Shown piece after piece: positions 1-6,271 of a DNA stretch of 10,468 nt. The translations under genes were made by a program, and so were the position numbers. Source of the DNA: CAADGU01 sp964581605 (GTDB taxonomy: Bacteria; Chloroflexota; Anaerolineae; Promineifilales; Promineifilaceae); assembly GCA_964581605.1 (NCBI GenBank), contig CAZOPF010000154.1:1-10468 (forward strand), read 5' to 3'. Position 1 is the first letter of the stretch. Every line of letters starts with the position of its first letter. The notes under the pieces were generated by a model. That model had not been told where the DNA came from and did not search any database. It saw only the letters and a program-made list of their open reading frames with translations.

Positions 1-1548
1 GTTCCCCTGACGCCGGAAGACGATATTGTCAGCATTTGTGATCACCTGGACTGGGCGCGAGACCAACAGGTGATTTTTGTGTTGCCGGAGGATGGTGGGG
101 TGCTGCGCGAGGGGCTAGACCTGGTGCGGCTGCTGCGCCATGCGGACAACATGCGCGCCGAGATTGCCCTGGTCACGGCCGATCCCGACATCAGCCGCCA
201 GGCCAGAGCGTTGGGCATCCCCGTTTTCCTGACCATTGGCGCGGCGCGGCAGGGCAAACGGGATTGGCGGCGCGGCCGTCGTCGCCGCGAGATTGTCGGC
301 CTCTCCACCATCGGCGATGATCGGTTTACCGACTACGAAGGACGCATTCGCCCTGACCTGGCCGACCAGGCGGAAGCGCATAAACGGCTCTCGCCGCAGA
401 GCGAACGGCGGCGCTGGTTGTGGCGCTATGTGGCTATTTTTCTCTTTTTTCTGACAACGGCCGTACTCTACATCACCTTCCTCTATCTCTTACCTTCGGC
501 GACCATCACCCTCAAGCCAGACGTGTTGCCCGTCCAGGTGGAGCAGCCCATTGTGGCCGATCCGGCTGCCAGCGTCACCGACTTCCAATATGGCATCTTG
601 CCCGGCCGTTTGCTGCAATCCACCCAAAACTGGCAGGCAGAAGTACAGACGACCGGCACAGTAGAAACGCCAGAGACGCCTGCCCGCGGCAAAGTCATCT
701 TCGCCAATTTGTTGGATCAGACGGCCGTCATCCCTGCTGGCACACGTGTGAGCACTTCGGACGGCACCAACCGGGTATACCAGACAACGGCCGAAGTGAC
801 GTTGCCCGGCGCGGTAGGCGGTACGGCCGAGGTGGACGTGATCGCCATTACCCCGGGCCCGGCGGGGAATGTGGCTGCCAATCTGGTCAATCAGGTGGAA
901 GGGTCTCTGGCGATTCAGGTGGAGGTGCGCAATCTGGAGCCGATTGAAGGCGGCGATGTGCGCCAGGCCCAGGCTGTGACTGAAGGAGACCGCGCCCGGC
1001 TGCGTGCCCAGGTGGTGCAATTTTTGCTGGCGCTGGCGGCCTCAGAAATGGAAGCGCAGTTGACGCCATTTGAGTTTTTAACGCCCGATTCTTTGCGCGT
1101 AGTCAATGTGTTGGATGAAACCTACTCCCATGAAGTAGGCGAGCAGACGGGGCGATTGACGCTGGCAATGCGGGCACAGGTGGCAGGCACGGCCGTGAAC
1201 ACCACCGCCGCCTCTGACCTGGCTTATTATGCGCTGGGTGAGCAAATTCAGCCCGGTTACGCGCTGTCGCCGGACAGCATTCGTTTTGCCAGCGGTCCGA
1301 TTACCGGCGTGGATGAGGCGGGGCGGGTTTACTTTTCCATGCTCGCTTCCGGGCTGCTGGCGCGGGAACTAGAACCGGCAGCAGTAATTGAAGCGGTGAC
1401 GGGGCAGGAGGTGGACACGGCCGTTGCCTACCTGCACCAACAACTCCCCCTGCGTGAACCACCGCAAATCCACGTCTGGCCTACCTGGTTTGACCGCATC
1501 CCTTACCTGACCACCCGCATCAGCACGGAGATTCAAACGGAGGAGTGA
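1..1548 (+). CDS. Baseplate J/gp47-like membrane-anchored protein (5' end outside window)
   Basis: The reading frame is open from base 1, so the gene begins upstream; 515 residues are visible. The GTG at 70 is only an internal codon. Residues 1 to about 90 form a hydrophilic alpha/beta region (pattern VIFVLPED near 24-31, LVTADPD near 57-63) that resembles a small Rossmann-like domain. A strongly basic stretch follows, then one membrane helix at about 142-164 (nt 424-492). The rest should lie outside the membrane. Its core (about 228-303) has the baseplate-J signature: IPAGTRV, a TTAEVTLPG strand and a GPAGNVAAN turn. In phages this fold builds the tail baseplate. In this membrane-anchored form its job is unknown, and no other phage tail gene is nearby, so I do not infer a prophage. 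It carries four ACGGCCGT sites, all read as Thr-Ala-Val. The next gene follows after 12 bases. Confidence 0.8.
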   Translation, partial: VPLTPEDDIVSICDHLDWARDQQVIFVLPEDGGVLREGLDLVRLLRHADNMRAEIALVTADPDISRQARALGIPVFLTIGAARQGKRDWRRGRRRREIVGLSTIGDDRFTDYEGRIRPDLADQAEAHKRLSPQSERRRWLWRYVAIFLFFLTTAVLYITFLYLLPSATITLKPDVLPVQVEQPIVADPAASVTDFQYGILPGRLLQSTQNWQAEVQTTGTVETPETPARGKVIFANLLDQTAVIPAGTRVSTSDGTNRVYQTTAEVTLPGAVGGTAEVDVIAITPGPAGNVAANLVNQVEGSLAIQVEVRNLEPIEGGDVRQAQAVTEGDRARLRAQVVQFLLALAASEMEAQLTPFEFLTPDSLRVVNVLDETYSHEVGEQTGRLTLAMRAQVAGTAVNTTAASDLAYYALGEQIQPGYALSPDSIRFASGPITGVDEAGRVYFSMLASGLLARELEPAAVIEAVTGQEVDTAVAYLHQQLPLREPPQIHVWPTWFDRIPYLTTRISTEIQTEE

Positions 1549-1560
1549 GGTAGAAGGCTT

Positions 1561-2004
1561 ATGCGTAAATGGGCTTTCCGTATTAACCCCAAACGAGCTT
1601 TAGTGATTATCCTGACAGCAATGGTGGCTTTTATATTTGCCCTTCTTCTCCTTTCACCTGTTGTTGCCGGGGTAGAGAGGGTATTTGTCTGCAACAAAAT
1701 AGAAAGTATGGACGGGACTTATATGTGCGGAAAGTATAGGGAGTTAGGTTATCCCACTTCACAGGCATTACAAAAGGCTATAGAGCAGGAACTCAGAAAA
1801 CGTATGTTAGTTCCGGCGTTTTTACAAAAGCCCTGCTATTCGCCCAACTTGTCTTTGTGCCAATTTATTGAGGAGCGAAGGGTATCAGAGGAGTATGTTG
1901 ATCTGCTTTTGTTAGGGGCCGCTATGATTGGACTTATGGCAAGTATAGCTGCGTGGCGTTCCACTCGGCCGGATGCCTATTACCCAACAGGCGAAGAATG
2001 GTAG
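1561..2004 (+). CDS. Orphan two-helix membrane protein, low GC
   Basis: This gene encodes 147 residues that I do not recognise. The ATG at 1561 follows AAGG six bases upstream and lies 12 bases after the preceding stop, so co-transcription is likely. The N-terminus is basic and leads into a membrane helix at about 13-36. An extracytoplasmic loop of roughly 75 residues carries four cysteines (44, 56, 92, 100) that could form two disulfides. A second helix spans about 113-132, followed by a short polar tail. GC is about 46% by hand count, clearly below the neighbouring gene, and it contains no ACGGCCGT. A degraded copy of the end of the preceding gene lies just downstream, so this gene sits between two copies of that tail. 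I infer acquisition or rearrangement; the function is unknown. Confidence 0.72.
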   Translation: MRKWAFRINPKRALVIILTAMVAFIFALLLLSPVVAGVERVFVCNKIESMDGTYMCGKYRELGYPTSQALQKAIEQELRKRMLVPAFLQKPCYSPNLSLCQFIEERRVSEEYVDLLLLGAAMIGLMASIAAWRSTRPDAYYPTGEEW

Positions 2005-2016
2005 GTTAAATGGTGG

Positions 2017-2081
2017 GTGGACACGGCGGTGTCCCCTTCGTGATCACCTGCATCAGGACGGAGATTCAAACAGAGGAGTAA
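2017..2081 (+). pseudogene. Decayed second copy of the 3' end of the baseplate-J-like gene
   Basis: Bases 2031-2081 match 1498-1548, the last 16 codons plus stop of the upstream gene, at about 42 of 51 positions without gaps. Both copies end in the peptide TEIQTEE and a stop. Just before this, 2017-2030 resembles 1411-1424 (GTGGACACGGC shared), as if about 73 bases between the two blocks were deleted. That deletion shifts the frame, so no intact gene remains. The palindrome present in the intact copy (ACGGCCGT at 1417) reads ACGGCGGT here. The upstream limit of the duplicated block is uncertain. Confidence 0.7.
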
Positions 2082-2094
2082 ACATGTAAAGAAG

Positions 2095-2135
2095 CCAGAG
2101 AAGTTCAACTACTCCAAGAAGTTGAACTTCTCTGG
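2095..2135. terminator. Bidirectional terminator-like hairpin between convergent genes
   Basis: A perfect 16-bp inverted repeat pairs 2095-2110 with 2120-2135 around a 9-base loop. It lies between the + strand unit ending at 2004 and mdh, whose stop is at 2150-2152. Neither side has a long T run: on the + side a TTTT appears about ten bases later, and on the - side CTTCTTT follows the stem directly. Its position at a convergent junction makes a shared terminator the most likely role. Confidence 0.7.
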
Positions 2136-2149
2136 CAGCATAATCCGTT

Positions 2150-3133
2150 TTATGAGAGTAAATCGGCCACGACTGCTTTTTCTTCCTCCAGTTCTGCTTC
2201 TGTCACTTTGATTTTCTCGCGGGCAAAGTCGCTCAGGGCGAGGTTCTGTACAATTTCATACCCACCCTGTCCATCGCTAACAAGGGGGAAGGAGAAGTTC
2301 AAGCCTTTGGCGACGCCATAGCTGCCATCGGAAAGGACGCCAGCGGAGAACCACTCACCAGGAGGGGTGGTGTTTTCCATACTGACCACATGATCCAGAG
2401 CAGCACTGGCAGCGCTGGCAGCAGATGACAAACCACGCGCTTCAATGATGGCTGCCCCGCGCTTTTGCACCACAGAAATAAATTCGCCGCGCAGCCAGTT
2501 GTGGTCGGTGATCACATCCAGGGCAGGGCGGCCGTTAATTTTTGCATTTTCCGCGTCCGGGTATTGGGTGGCGCTATGGTTGCCCCAGATGGTCACGTTG
2601 GATACGGCCGTGACCGGCACGCCTGCCTTCTGCGCCAGTTGGGCACATGCCCGGTTTTGATCCAGCCGCGTCATGGCCGCAAACCGTTCGGCGGGCAGGT
2701 CTGAATTTTTGGTGGCGATCAGACAGTTGGTATTGGCCGGGTTGCCTACCACCAACACGCGAGCATCGGCGGCCGCTTTGTTCAGCGCATTCCCCTGGCC
2801 GGTGAAAATGGGGCCATTTTCGCGGATCAGGTCGCCGCGTTCCATTCCCTTCGTGCGCGGTTTGGAGCCGATCAGCAATGCCCAATTCACGCCATCAAAG
2901 GCAGTTTCCGCATTGTCTGTCACCACGACGTTGTCCAGAAGCGGAAAGGCGCAATCGTGCAGTTCCATGACCACCCCTTCCAACGCTTTGAGGGCAGGGG
3001 TGATTTCCAACAGATGCAAAGATATTTTGGTGTTGCGGCCGAAGATCTCGCCGGAAGCCAGCCGGAACAAAATGGCATATCCAATCTGCCCGGCCGCACC
3101 AGTCACGGCCACCTTTACGGATTCTCGTTTCAT
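2150..3133 (-). CDS. mdh: Malate dehydrogenase (NAD-dependent, type 2 family)
   Basis: Cytosolic enzyme interconverting malate and oxaloacetate with NAD(H), in the TCA cycle. The 327 residues match the family length. The nucleotide-binding loop TGAAGQIGY is at 11-19. An acidic residue (Glu43) ends the second strand, which suits NAD rather than NADP. The mobile substrate loop has Arg93 and Arg99, followed by NPANTN at 131-136. The catalytic pair is Asp159 with Arg161 in RLDQNRA and His186 in WGNHSA. This set identifies the MDH type 2 branch, not lactate dehydrogenase. The ATG at 3133 is preceded by AGGAG at good spacing. It is the last gene of the - strand block, 141 bases after the TrmH-like gene, and ends 15 bases from the shared hairpin. 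One ACGGCCGT (2604) is read as Thr-Ala-Val. Confidence 0.97.
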   Translation of the reverse strand: MKRESVKVAVTGAAGQIGYAILFRLASGEIFGRNTKISLHLLEITPALKALEGVVMELHDCAFPLLDNVVVTDNAETAFDGVNWALLIGSKPRTKGMERGDLIRENGPIFTGQGNALNKAAADARVLVVGNPANTNCLIATKNSDLPAERFAAMTRLDQNRACAQLAQKAGVPVTAVSNVTIWGNHSATQYPDAENAKINGRPALDVITDHNWLRGEFISVVQKRGAAIIEARGLSSAASAASAALDHVVSMENTTPPGEWFSAGVLSDGSYGVAKGLNFSFPLVSDGQGGYEIVQNLALSDFAREKIKVTEAELEEEKAVVADLLS

Positions 3134-3274
3134 TTTTCATTCTCCTGTTTTGAAACTTGTGAGATTTGTTTATGTGCGGTTAGAGATGGGGCAAGTGGGT
3201 AACTGGTAATTAGCCGATAGTTACTCCATCAATTACTCAGCTACTCAATTACCTCTTTTCCCATGTTGCTCATT

Positions 3275-4102
3275 TTACCCCTCCCCACGCTGCCGTACCA
3301 CTTCGTAGAGCAGGAGGGCGGTGGAGACGGAGAGGTTGAGGCTGTCTACCTGGCCGTGCATGGGGATGAGAAGCCGCACATCGGCGGCATTGAGCCATTG
3401 CTGGCTGAGGCCGTCGGCTTCGCTGCCCATGACGAGCGCGACCGGATTCCGCAAATTCACGGCCGTGTATAACTCCTCTCCCTCTGGTGTGGCTGCCGCA
3501 ATGTGAATGTGCTGCTCGTGTAGCCAGGTGATGAGTTGTTCGGCGGGGGCGGTGGTTACAAACACGGTAAACAGTGCGCCCAGGCTGGCGCGAATGACGT
3601 TAGGATTGAATATATCGGTGCCCTCGCCTGTTTCTGTTTCGCTGATGATCACGGCGTCAACACCGGCAGCGTCGGCCGTGCGCAGGATGGCGCCCAGGTT
3701 GCCTGGCTTTTCACCGCCTTCTATGATGACCAGGAAGGGGTTGGGAGGAAGCAGCAGGGAGGTTAACGGCCGTACCCAATACCGAATCACCAGCAGCACC
3801 CCCCCGCTTTCGCCTCGATAAGCCACTTTGCCAAATACCTCTGGGGTGATGGTAAAGAGCCGGCAATGGCCGGTTGTTTCCAGGCGATGGAGTTGGTCGG
3901 CGATGGCCGTTGCCTTTTGCCCGCTAATCAACTCCGGGCATATATACGCCTCCTCCGGCACCAGGCCATTGGCCAGCGCCAACGTCGCTTCGCGCACACC
4001 TTCCACCAACATGAGCTGCTGTGCATCCCGCGACCGCCGATTTTGCAGCCTGACCAGGTTTTTGATACGGCCGTTGTGGGAACTGGTGATGGGGGTGGGC
4101 AT
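3275..4102 (-). CDS. TrmH/SpoU-family RNA 2'-O-methyltransferase
   Basis: A SAM-dependent 2'-O-ribose methyltransferase of the SPOUT superfamily, 275 residues. The N-terminal substrate-binding part spans about 12-110 (NRRSRDAQQLMLVEG at 21-35). The C-terminal knotted domain carries all three motifs: motif 1 at 128-143 with Asn135 and Arg141 in GNLGAILRTA; motif 2 at 223-233 with Glu228 in LVMGSEADGLS; motif 3 at 246-262 with the Ser254-Leu-Asn loop of the knot. Motif 1 has EGGEKPGN rather than the commoner EN-x-x-DPGN. The target (23S rRNA or tRNA) cannot be told from sequence. I start at 4102, because the open frame upstream to 4348 is low-complexity and overlaps the carbonic-anhydrase-like gene. 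No Shine-Dalgarno precedes 4102; the leader is pyrimidine-rich, so coupling to the gene 55 bases upstream is possible. Confidence 0.92.
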   Translation of the reverse strand: MPTPITSSHNGRIKNLVRLQNRRSRDAQQLMLVEGVREATLALANGLVPEEAYICPELISGQKATAIADQLHRLETTGHCRLFTITPEVFGKVAYRGESGGVLLVIRYWVRPLTSLLLPPNPFLVIIEGGEKPGNLGAILRTADAAGVDAVIISETETGEGTDIFNPNVIRASLGALFTVFVTTAPAEQLITWLHEQHIHIAAATPEGEELYTAVNLRNPVALVMGSEADGLSQQWLNAADVRLLIPMHGQVDSLNLSVSTALLLYEVVRQRGEG

Positions 4103-4157
4103 GGAAGAAATTCGGAGATGGGGGGAGTGGGAGATTGGGAGATTCAATCCCTTCGTC

Positions 4158-4664
4158 TCAATACAATCCTGTTCGATATTCCTCTTTGCGGGCCACGTAA
4201 TTTTGTACGGCGCGGGGGCCAAGTGTTTGCTGGCTGGTGGAGAGGGGGCCAAAGATGCGGGCGGGTACGCCCAGAACCAGTTTGCCGGGTGGCACTTGCA
4301 TGCCCGGCGAAACAACGGACCCGGCGGCGACCATGGCGCCTGCGCCAATGTGCGCCCCGTCTAGCACAATTGCGCCCATACCAATGAGGGCGCCGTCTTC
4401 GACCGTGCAGCCATGCACAATGGCGCGGTGGCCGATGGTGACGTTACGGCCGACCACGCACGGATAACCGGCGGAGACGTGCAGCACAGCCCCATCCTGT
4501 ACATTGCTGTTTTCGCCGACGGTGATCGGTTCTTCGTCGCCGCGCAGGACAGCGCCAAACCAGATGCTGACGTTTTCAGCCAGGGTGACGTTGCCGCGCA
4601 CAACGGCCGTATCCGCAACCCAGGCGCTGGCGGCGATGGTGGGACTGATTTTGGTGAGAGTCAT
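4158..4664 (-). CDS. Gamma-carbonic-anhydrase-like hexapeptide-repeat protein
   Basis: 168 residues made almost entirely of left-handed beta-helix hexapeptide repeats (V-x-G-x-x pattern from about 20 to 135), with a C-terminal helix, as in the YrdA/PaaY/Cam family. These proteins form trimers with a metal at the subunit interface. The three metal-ligand histidines are present as His62, His79 and His84, with the typical H-x4-H spacing, and Arg41, Asp43 and Gln56 match residues conserved around the Cam active site. Reversible CO2 hydration is therefore possible, but many relatives have no measured anhydrase activity. The ATG at 4664 follows the upstream stop by one base (TGA-T-ATG), and no separate ribosome binding site is obvious, so translation is probably coupled to the 167-residue protein. 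Confidence 0.93.
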   Translation of the reverse strand: MTLTKISPTIAASAWVADTAVVRGNVTLAENVSIWFGAVLRGDEEPITVGENSNVQDGAVLHVSAGYPCVVGRNVTIGHRAIVHGCTVEDGALIGMGAIVLDGAHIGAGAMVAAGSVVSPGMQVPPGKLVLGVPARIFGPLSTSQQTLGPRAVQNYVARKEEYRTGLY

Positions 4665-4665
4665 A

Positions 4666-5169
4666 TCAGATCAGGGTGATAAAGCCAAACTGCTTTTCGT
4701 TGCCGGTGATGGCTTGAATGTACCGTTTGGCGAAGAACTCTTTAATCTGCGTATACACCGCTTCGTAAAATGGCTCTAGCTGCCCCCGTTTACTCTCGGG
4801 GATTTTTAGCTCGCGCCCTTGTGGCCCTAGCTTGACGATGAAATAGTCGTCTACTTTTTTGATGAAAAAGCTGAGAACTAACGGCAGGGGATAGGTGCCG
4901 TTGGGTTCTTGCAGGCGCAGTTCCACGCCAAAGTGCCAGAAGGATTGGGCGTCCATCTGCATGGCCCCCGCCAGGGCATAAAATTTGTTGTGGGGGTCAA
5001 ACTCTTCGCCGACAGCCAGGTAGGTGATCTCCTGGTCACGCGGCCATTCGATGTATTCCAGCAGGCCGCTGACCAGTTCACGAGCGAAGGTGGCACATTC
5101 CTCCTCGTATTTTTGAAAGGTCTGGCGTGTTTGCCGGTAGAGTTTGGTTAATTCTTCATATCGCGTCAT
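4666..5169 (-). CDS. Conserved-looking protein of unknown function, 167 residues
   Basis: I do not recognise this family. I chose the ATG at 5169 because AGGAG lies about ten bases upstream; an extension to 5208 would add 13 residues and swallow that site. The protein is soluble, with no signal peptide or membrane helix. Residues 1-45 look like an amphipathic helix (YEELTKLYRQTRQTFQKYEE), the middle has several aromatic beta-like strands (WHFGVELRL, LVLSFFIKK, DYFIVKLG), and the last 40 residues look helical again. This alpha-beta-alpha arrangement suggests one small domain. The stop is one base from the start of the carbonic-anhydrase-like gene, so the two are probably co-translated and may act together. 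It follows the CtaG-like gene after 80 bases. Confidence 0.82.
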   Translation of the reverse strand: MTRYEELTKLYRQTRQTFQKYEEECATFARELVSGLLEYIEWPRDQEITYLAVGEEFDPHNKFYALAGAMQMDAQSFWHFGVELRLQEPNGTYPLPLVLSFFIKKVDDYFIVKLGPQGRELKIPESKRGQLEPFYEAVYTQIKEFFAKRYIQAITGNEKQFGFITLI

Positions 5170-5249
5170 GGGGTTGTTGCTCCTGAAAAATTTTACGCAA
5201 AGGGGCAAATGTGGTAAAGAAGAAGAAAGAAGAACGGGGGAGCCGGCCG

Positions 5250-6146
5250 TTACTGTTCCGGCCTTCCTCGTTTGCTAAATCCGGGGGCCAACATGGCTTC
5301 TTCGTTTGACCAGTAGGTGTGCGGCAAATAGGGTTTGTCATCGTCTAATCCAATCCATTGGCGGGTCAGGTAGACGGCCGTCCACGTATACACCACGCCG
5401 CCCACCGTCCAGATAAGGATGCCCGCCAATCCCTGGTCGCTGATGTGCAGGCCGTCAAACTGGATGGCCGCCGGGTAATTGTAAACGGGAACGGTGGAAA
5501 AGAGCAAAACGAAGCCGACAAATTTGACCGGCCCGGAGCCGATGACGGCATACAAGATGCGGATGACGGGGTGCATAGGGTCGTGCAGATGGGGGGCGAT
5601 GGCCAGGATGTGCCACCAATAGAGGAGGGCAATGGCCAGCAGCACGGCCGTTTCCACATGGTGCAGCCAGTGGTAACGCAGCGTCAGGTTGTGTAGTTGG
5701 GGGTCATACCACAGCCAGACGGTGCAGACGAACGTGACCCAGATGACGCTTGGTTTGGTGGCGCTGTGCAGAAATTGCCAGAAGCGCGGACGGCCGTGTT
5801 CCCACCCCTGCATCTCGTTTTGCACCCTGGCCGGCAGCCCGGCAAATAATACGGGCGCCGGATTGCTCAACAGCAGGAAGAAGGGGATCAGCCCAATGAG
5901 CAAGATGCGCTGCATGGCGCGGGCGGCAAAGAGCTGGGTGGCCAGAAAGTAGAGGGGGGAGAGCCAGACGAATGCCAGCAGAAAGAGGCCAATGCCAAAC
6001 AAGGCGGGGCGGATGGGGTGTGGGCTGTTCACAAATACAACACGGCCGTGCCGCCAGCCGCGCCCATACCAGAACAGTATCAGCAGCAGCACCGCCGCTG
6101 ACCCCCAGCGCATATGCCATTCCCAGGACAGGTTGACCGCTTCCAT
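5250..6146 (-). CDS. ctaG: CtaG-like cytochrome c oxidase assembly protein (caa3_CtaG family)
   Basis: Integral membrane protein of 298 residues with about seven hydrophobic helices. Its layout fits the caa3_CtaG family, which helps build the copper centre of caa3-type cytochrome oxidase in Bacillus and relatives. Family-like parts include WLSPLYFLATQLF at 61-73, the LLLSNPAPVL segment at 91-100, VWLWYDPQLHNLTL at 143-156 with WLHHVE at 160-165, YWWHIL at 176-181, and DQGLAGILIW at 237-246. The usual H-M-x-Q-H pair at the start of the second family block is replaced here: Arg76 and Arg80 stand where the histidines are expected, with Gln79 kept. If those histidines bind copper, this copy may not. 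No other oxidase gene is in the window. The start at 6146 has no strong ribosome binding site. Confidence 0.85.
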   Translation of the reverse strand: MEAVNLSWEWHMRWGSAAVLLLILFWYGRGWRHGRVVFVNSPHPIRPALFGIGLFLLAFVWLSPLYFLATQLFAARAMQRILLIGLIPFFLLLSNPAPVLFAGLPARVQNEMQGWEHGRPRFWQFLHSATKPSVIWVTFVCTVWLWYDPQLHNLTLRYHWLHHVETAVLLAIALLYWWHILAIAPHLHDPMHPVIRILYAVIGSGPVKFVGFVLLFSTVPVYNYPAAIQFDGLHISDQGLAGILIWTVGGVVYTWTAVYLTRQWIGLDDDKPYLPHTYWSNEEAMLAPGFSKRGRPEQ

Positions 6147-6157
6147 AGCTGCCGTTC

Positions 6158-6166
6158 ATTTTAGCA
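6158..6166 (-). promoter_or_regulatory. Possible extended -10 promoter for the CtaG-like gene
   Basis: On the - strand this reads TGCTAAAAT, an extended -10 element with five of six matches to TATAAT. Transcription would begin only about five bases before the ATG at 6146, giving a nearly leaderless mRNA. No good -35 is visible. The same nine bases precede glgB. Confidence 0.35.
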
Positions 6167-6194
6167 CAAGATGGCACGGCCGTGACGCGATTGG

Positions 6195-6245
6195 TTGGGG
6201 TGAGGGACGGCTTGGGGTGAGGGACGGCTTGGGGTGAGGGACGGC
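6195..6245. repeat. Three perfect tandem copies of a 17-bp unit
   Basis: The unit TTGGGGTGAGGGACGGC occurs three times in a row without change (6195-6211, 6212-6228, 6229-6245). It lies in the 125-base gap between the phosphodiester-glycosidase-like gene and the CtaG-like gene. The last copy runs into GGACGGCCGC, close to the window's abundant palindrome. Identical copies suggest a recent or still variable expansion. No function is evident. Confidence 0.9.
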
Positions 6246-6271
6246 CGCATAATTCCCGCGTTGCTTCCGCC

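Noticed and set aside
1..1548. A prophage or contractile injection system, suggested by the baseplate-J domain
   Set aside because: The protein has a membrane helix and no tail, sheath or tube gene is next to it. One baseplate-J domain alone is not enough.
3134..3274. Repeated GAGTA/AATTAC words and possible mdh promoter elements
   Set aside because: The copies are short and irregularly spaced, and no -35/-10 pair stands out above chance.
4103..4157. Purine-rich repeats (GGGAGATT twice) before the TrmH-like start
   Set aside because: Low-complexity sequence with only a 5-bp possible hairpin; no specific role can be supported.
4103..4348. N-terminal extension of the TrmH-like protein by 82 residues
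   Set aside because: The extension is low-complexity, overlaps the carbonic-anhydrase-like gene, and is not part of the SpoU/TrmH domain layout.
3828..4387. Two + strand frames of about 175 codons
   Set aside because: Both are antisense to the TrmH-like and carbonic-anhydrase-like genes, whose motifs are clear on the - strand.
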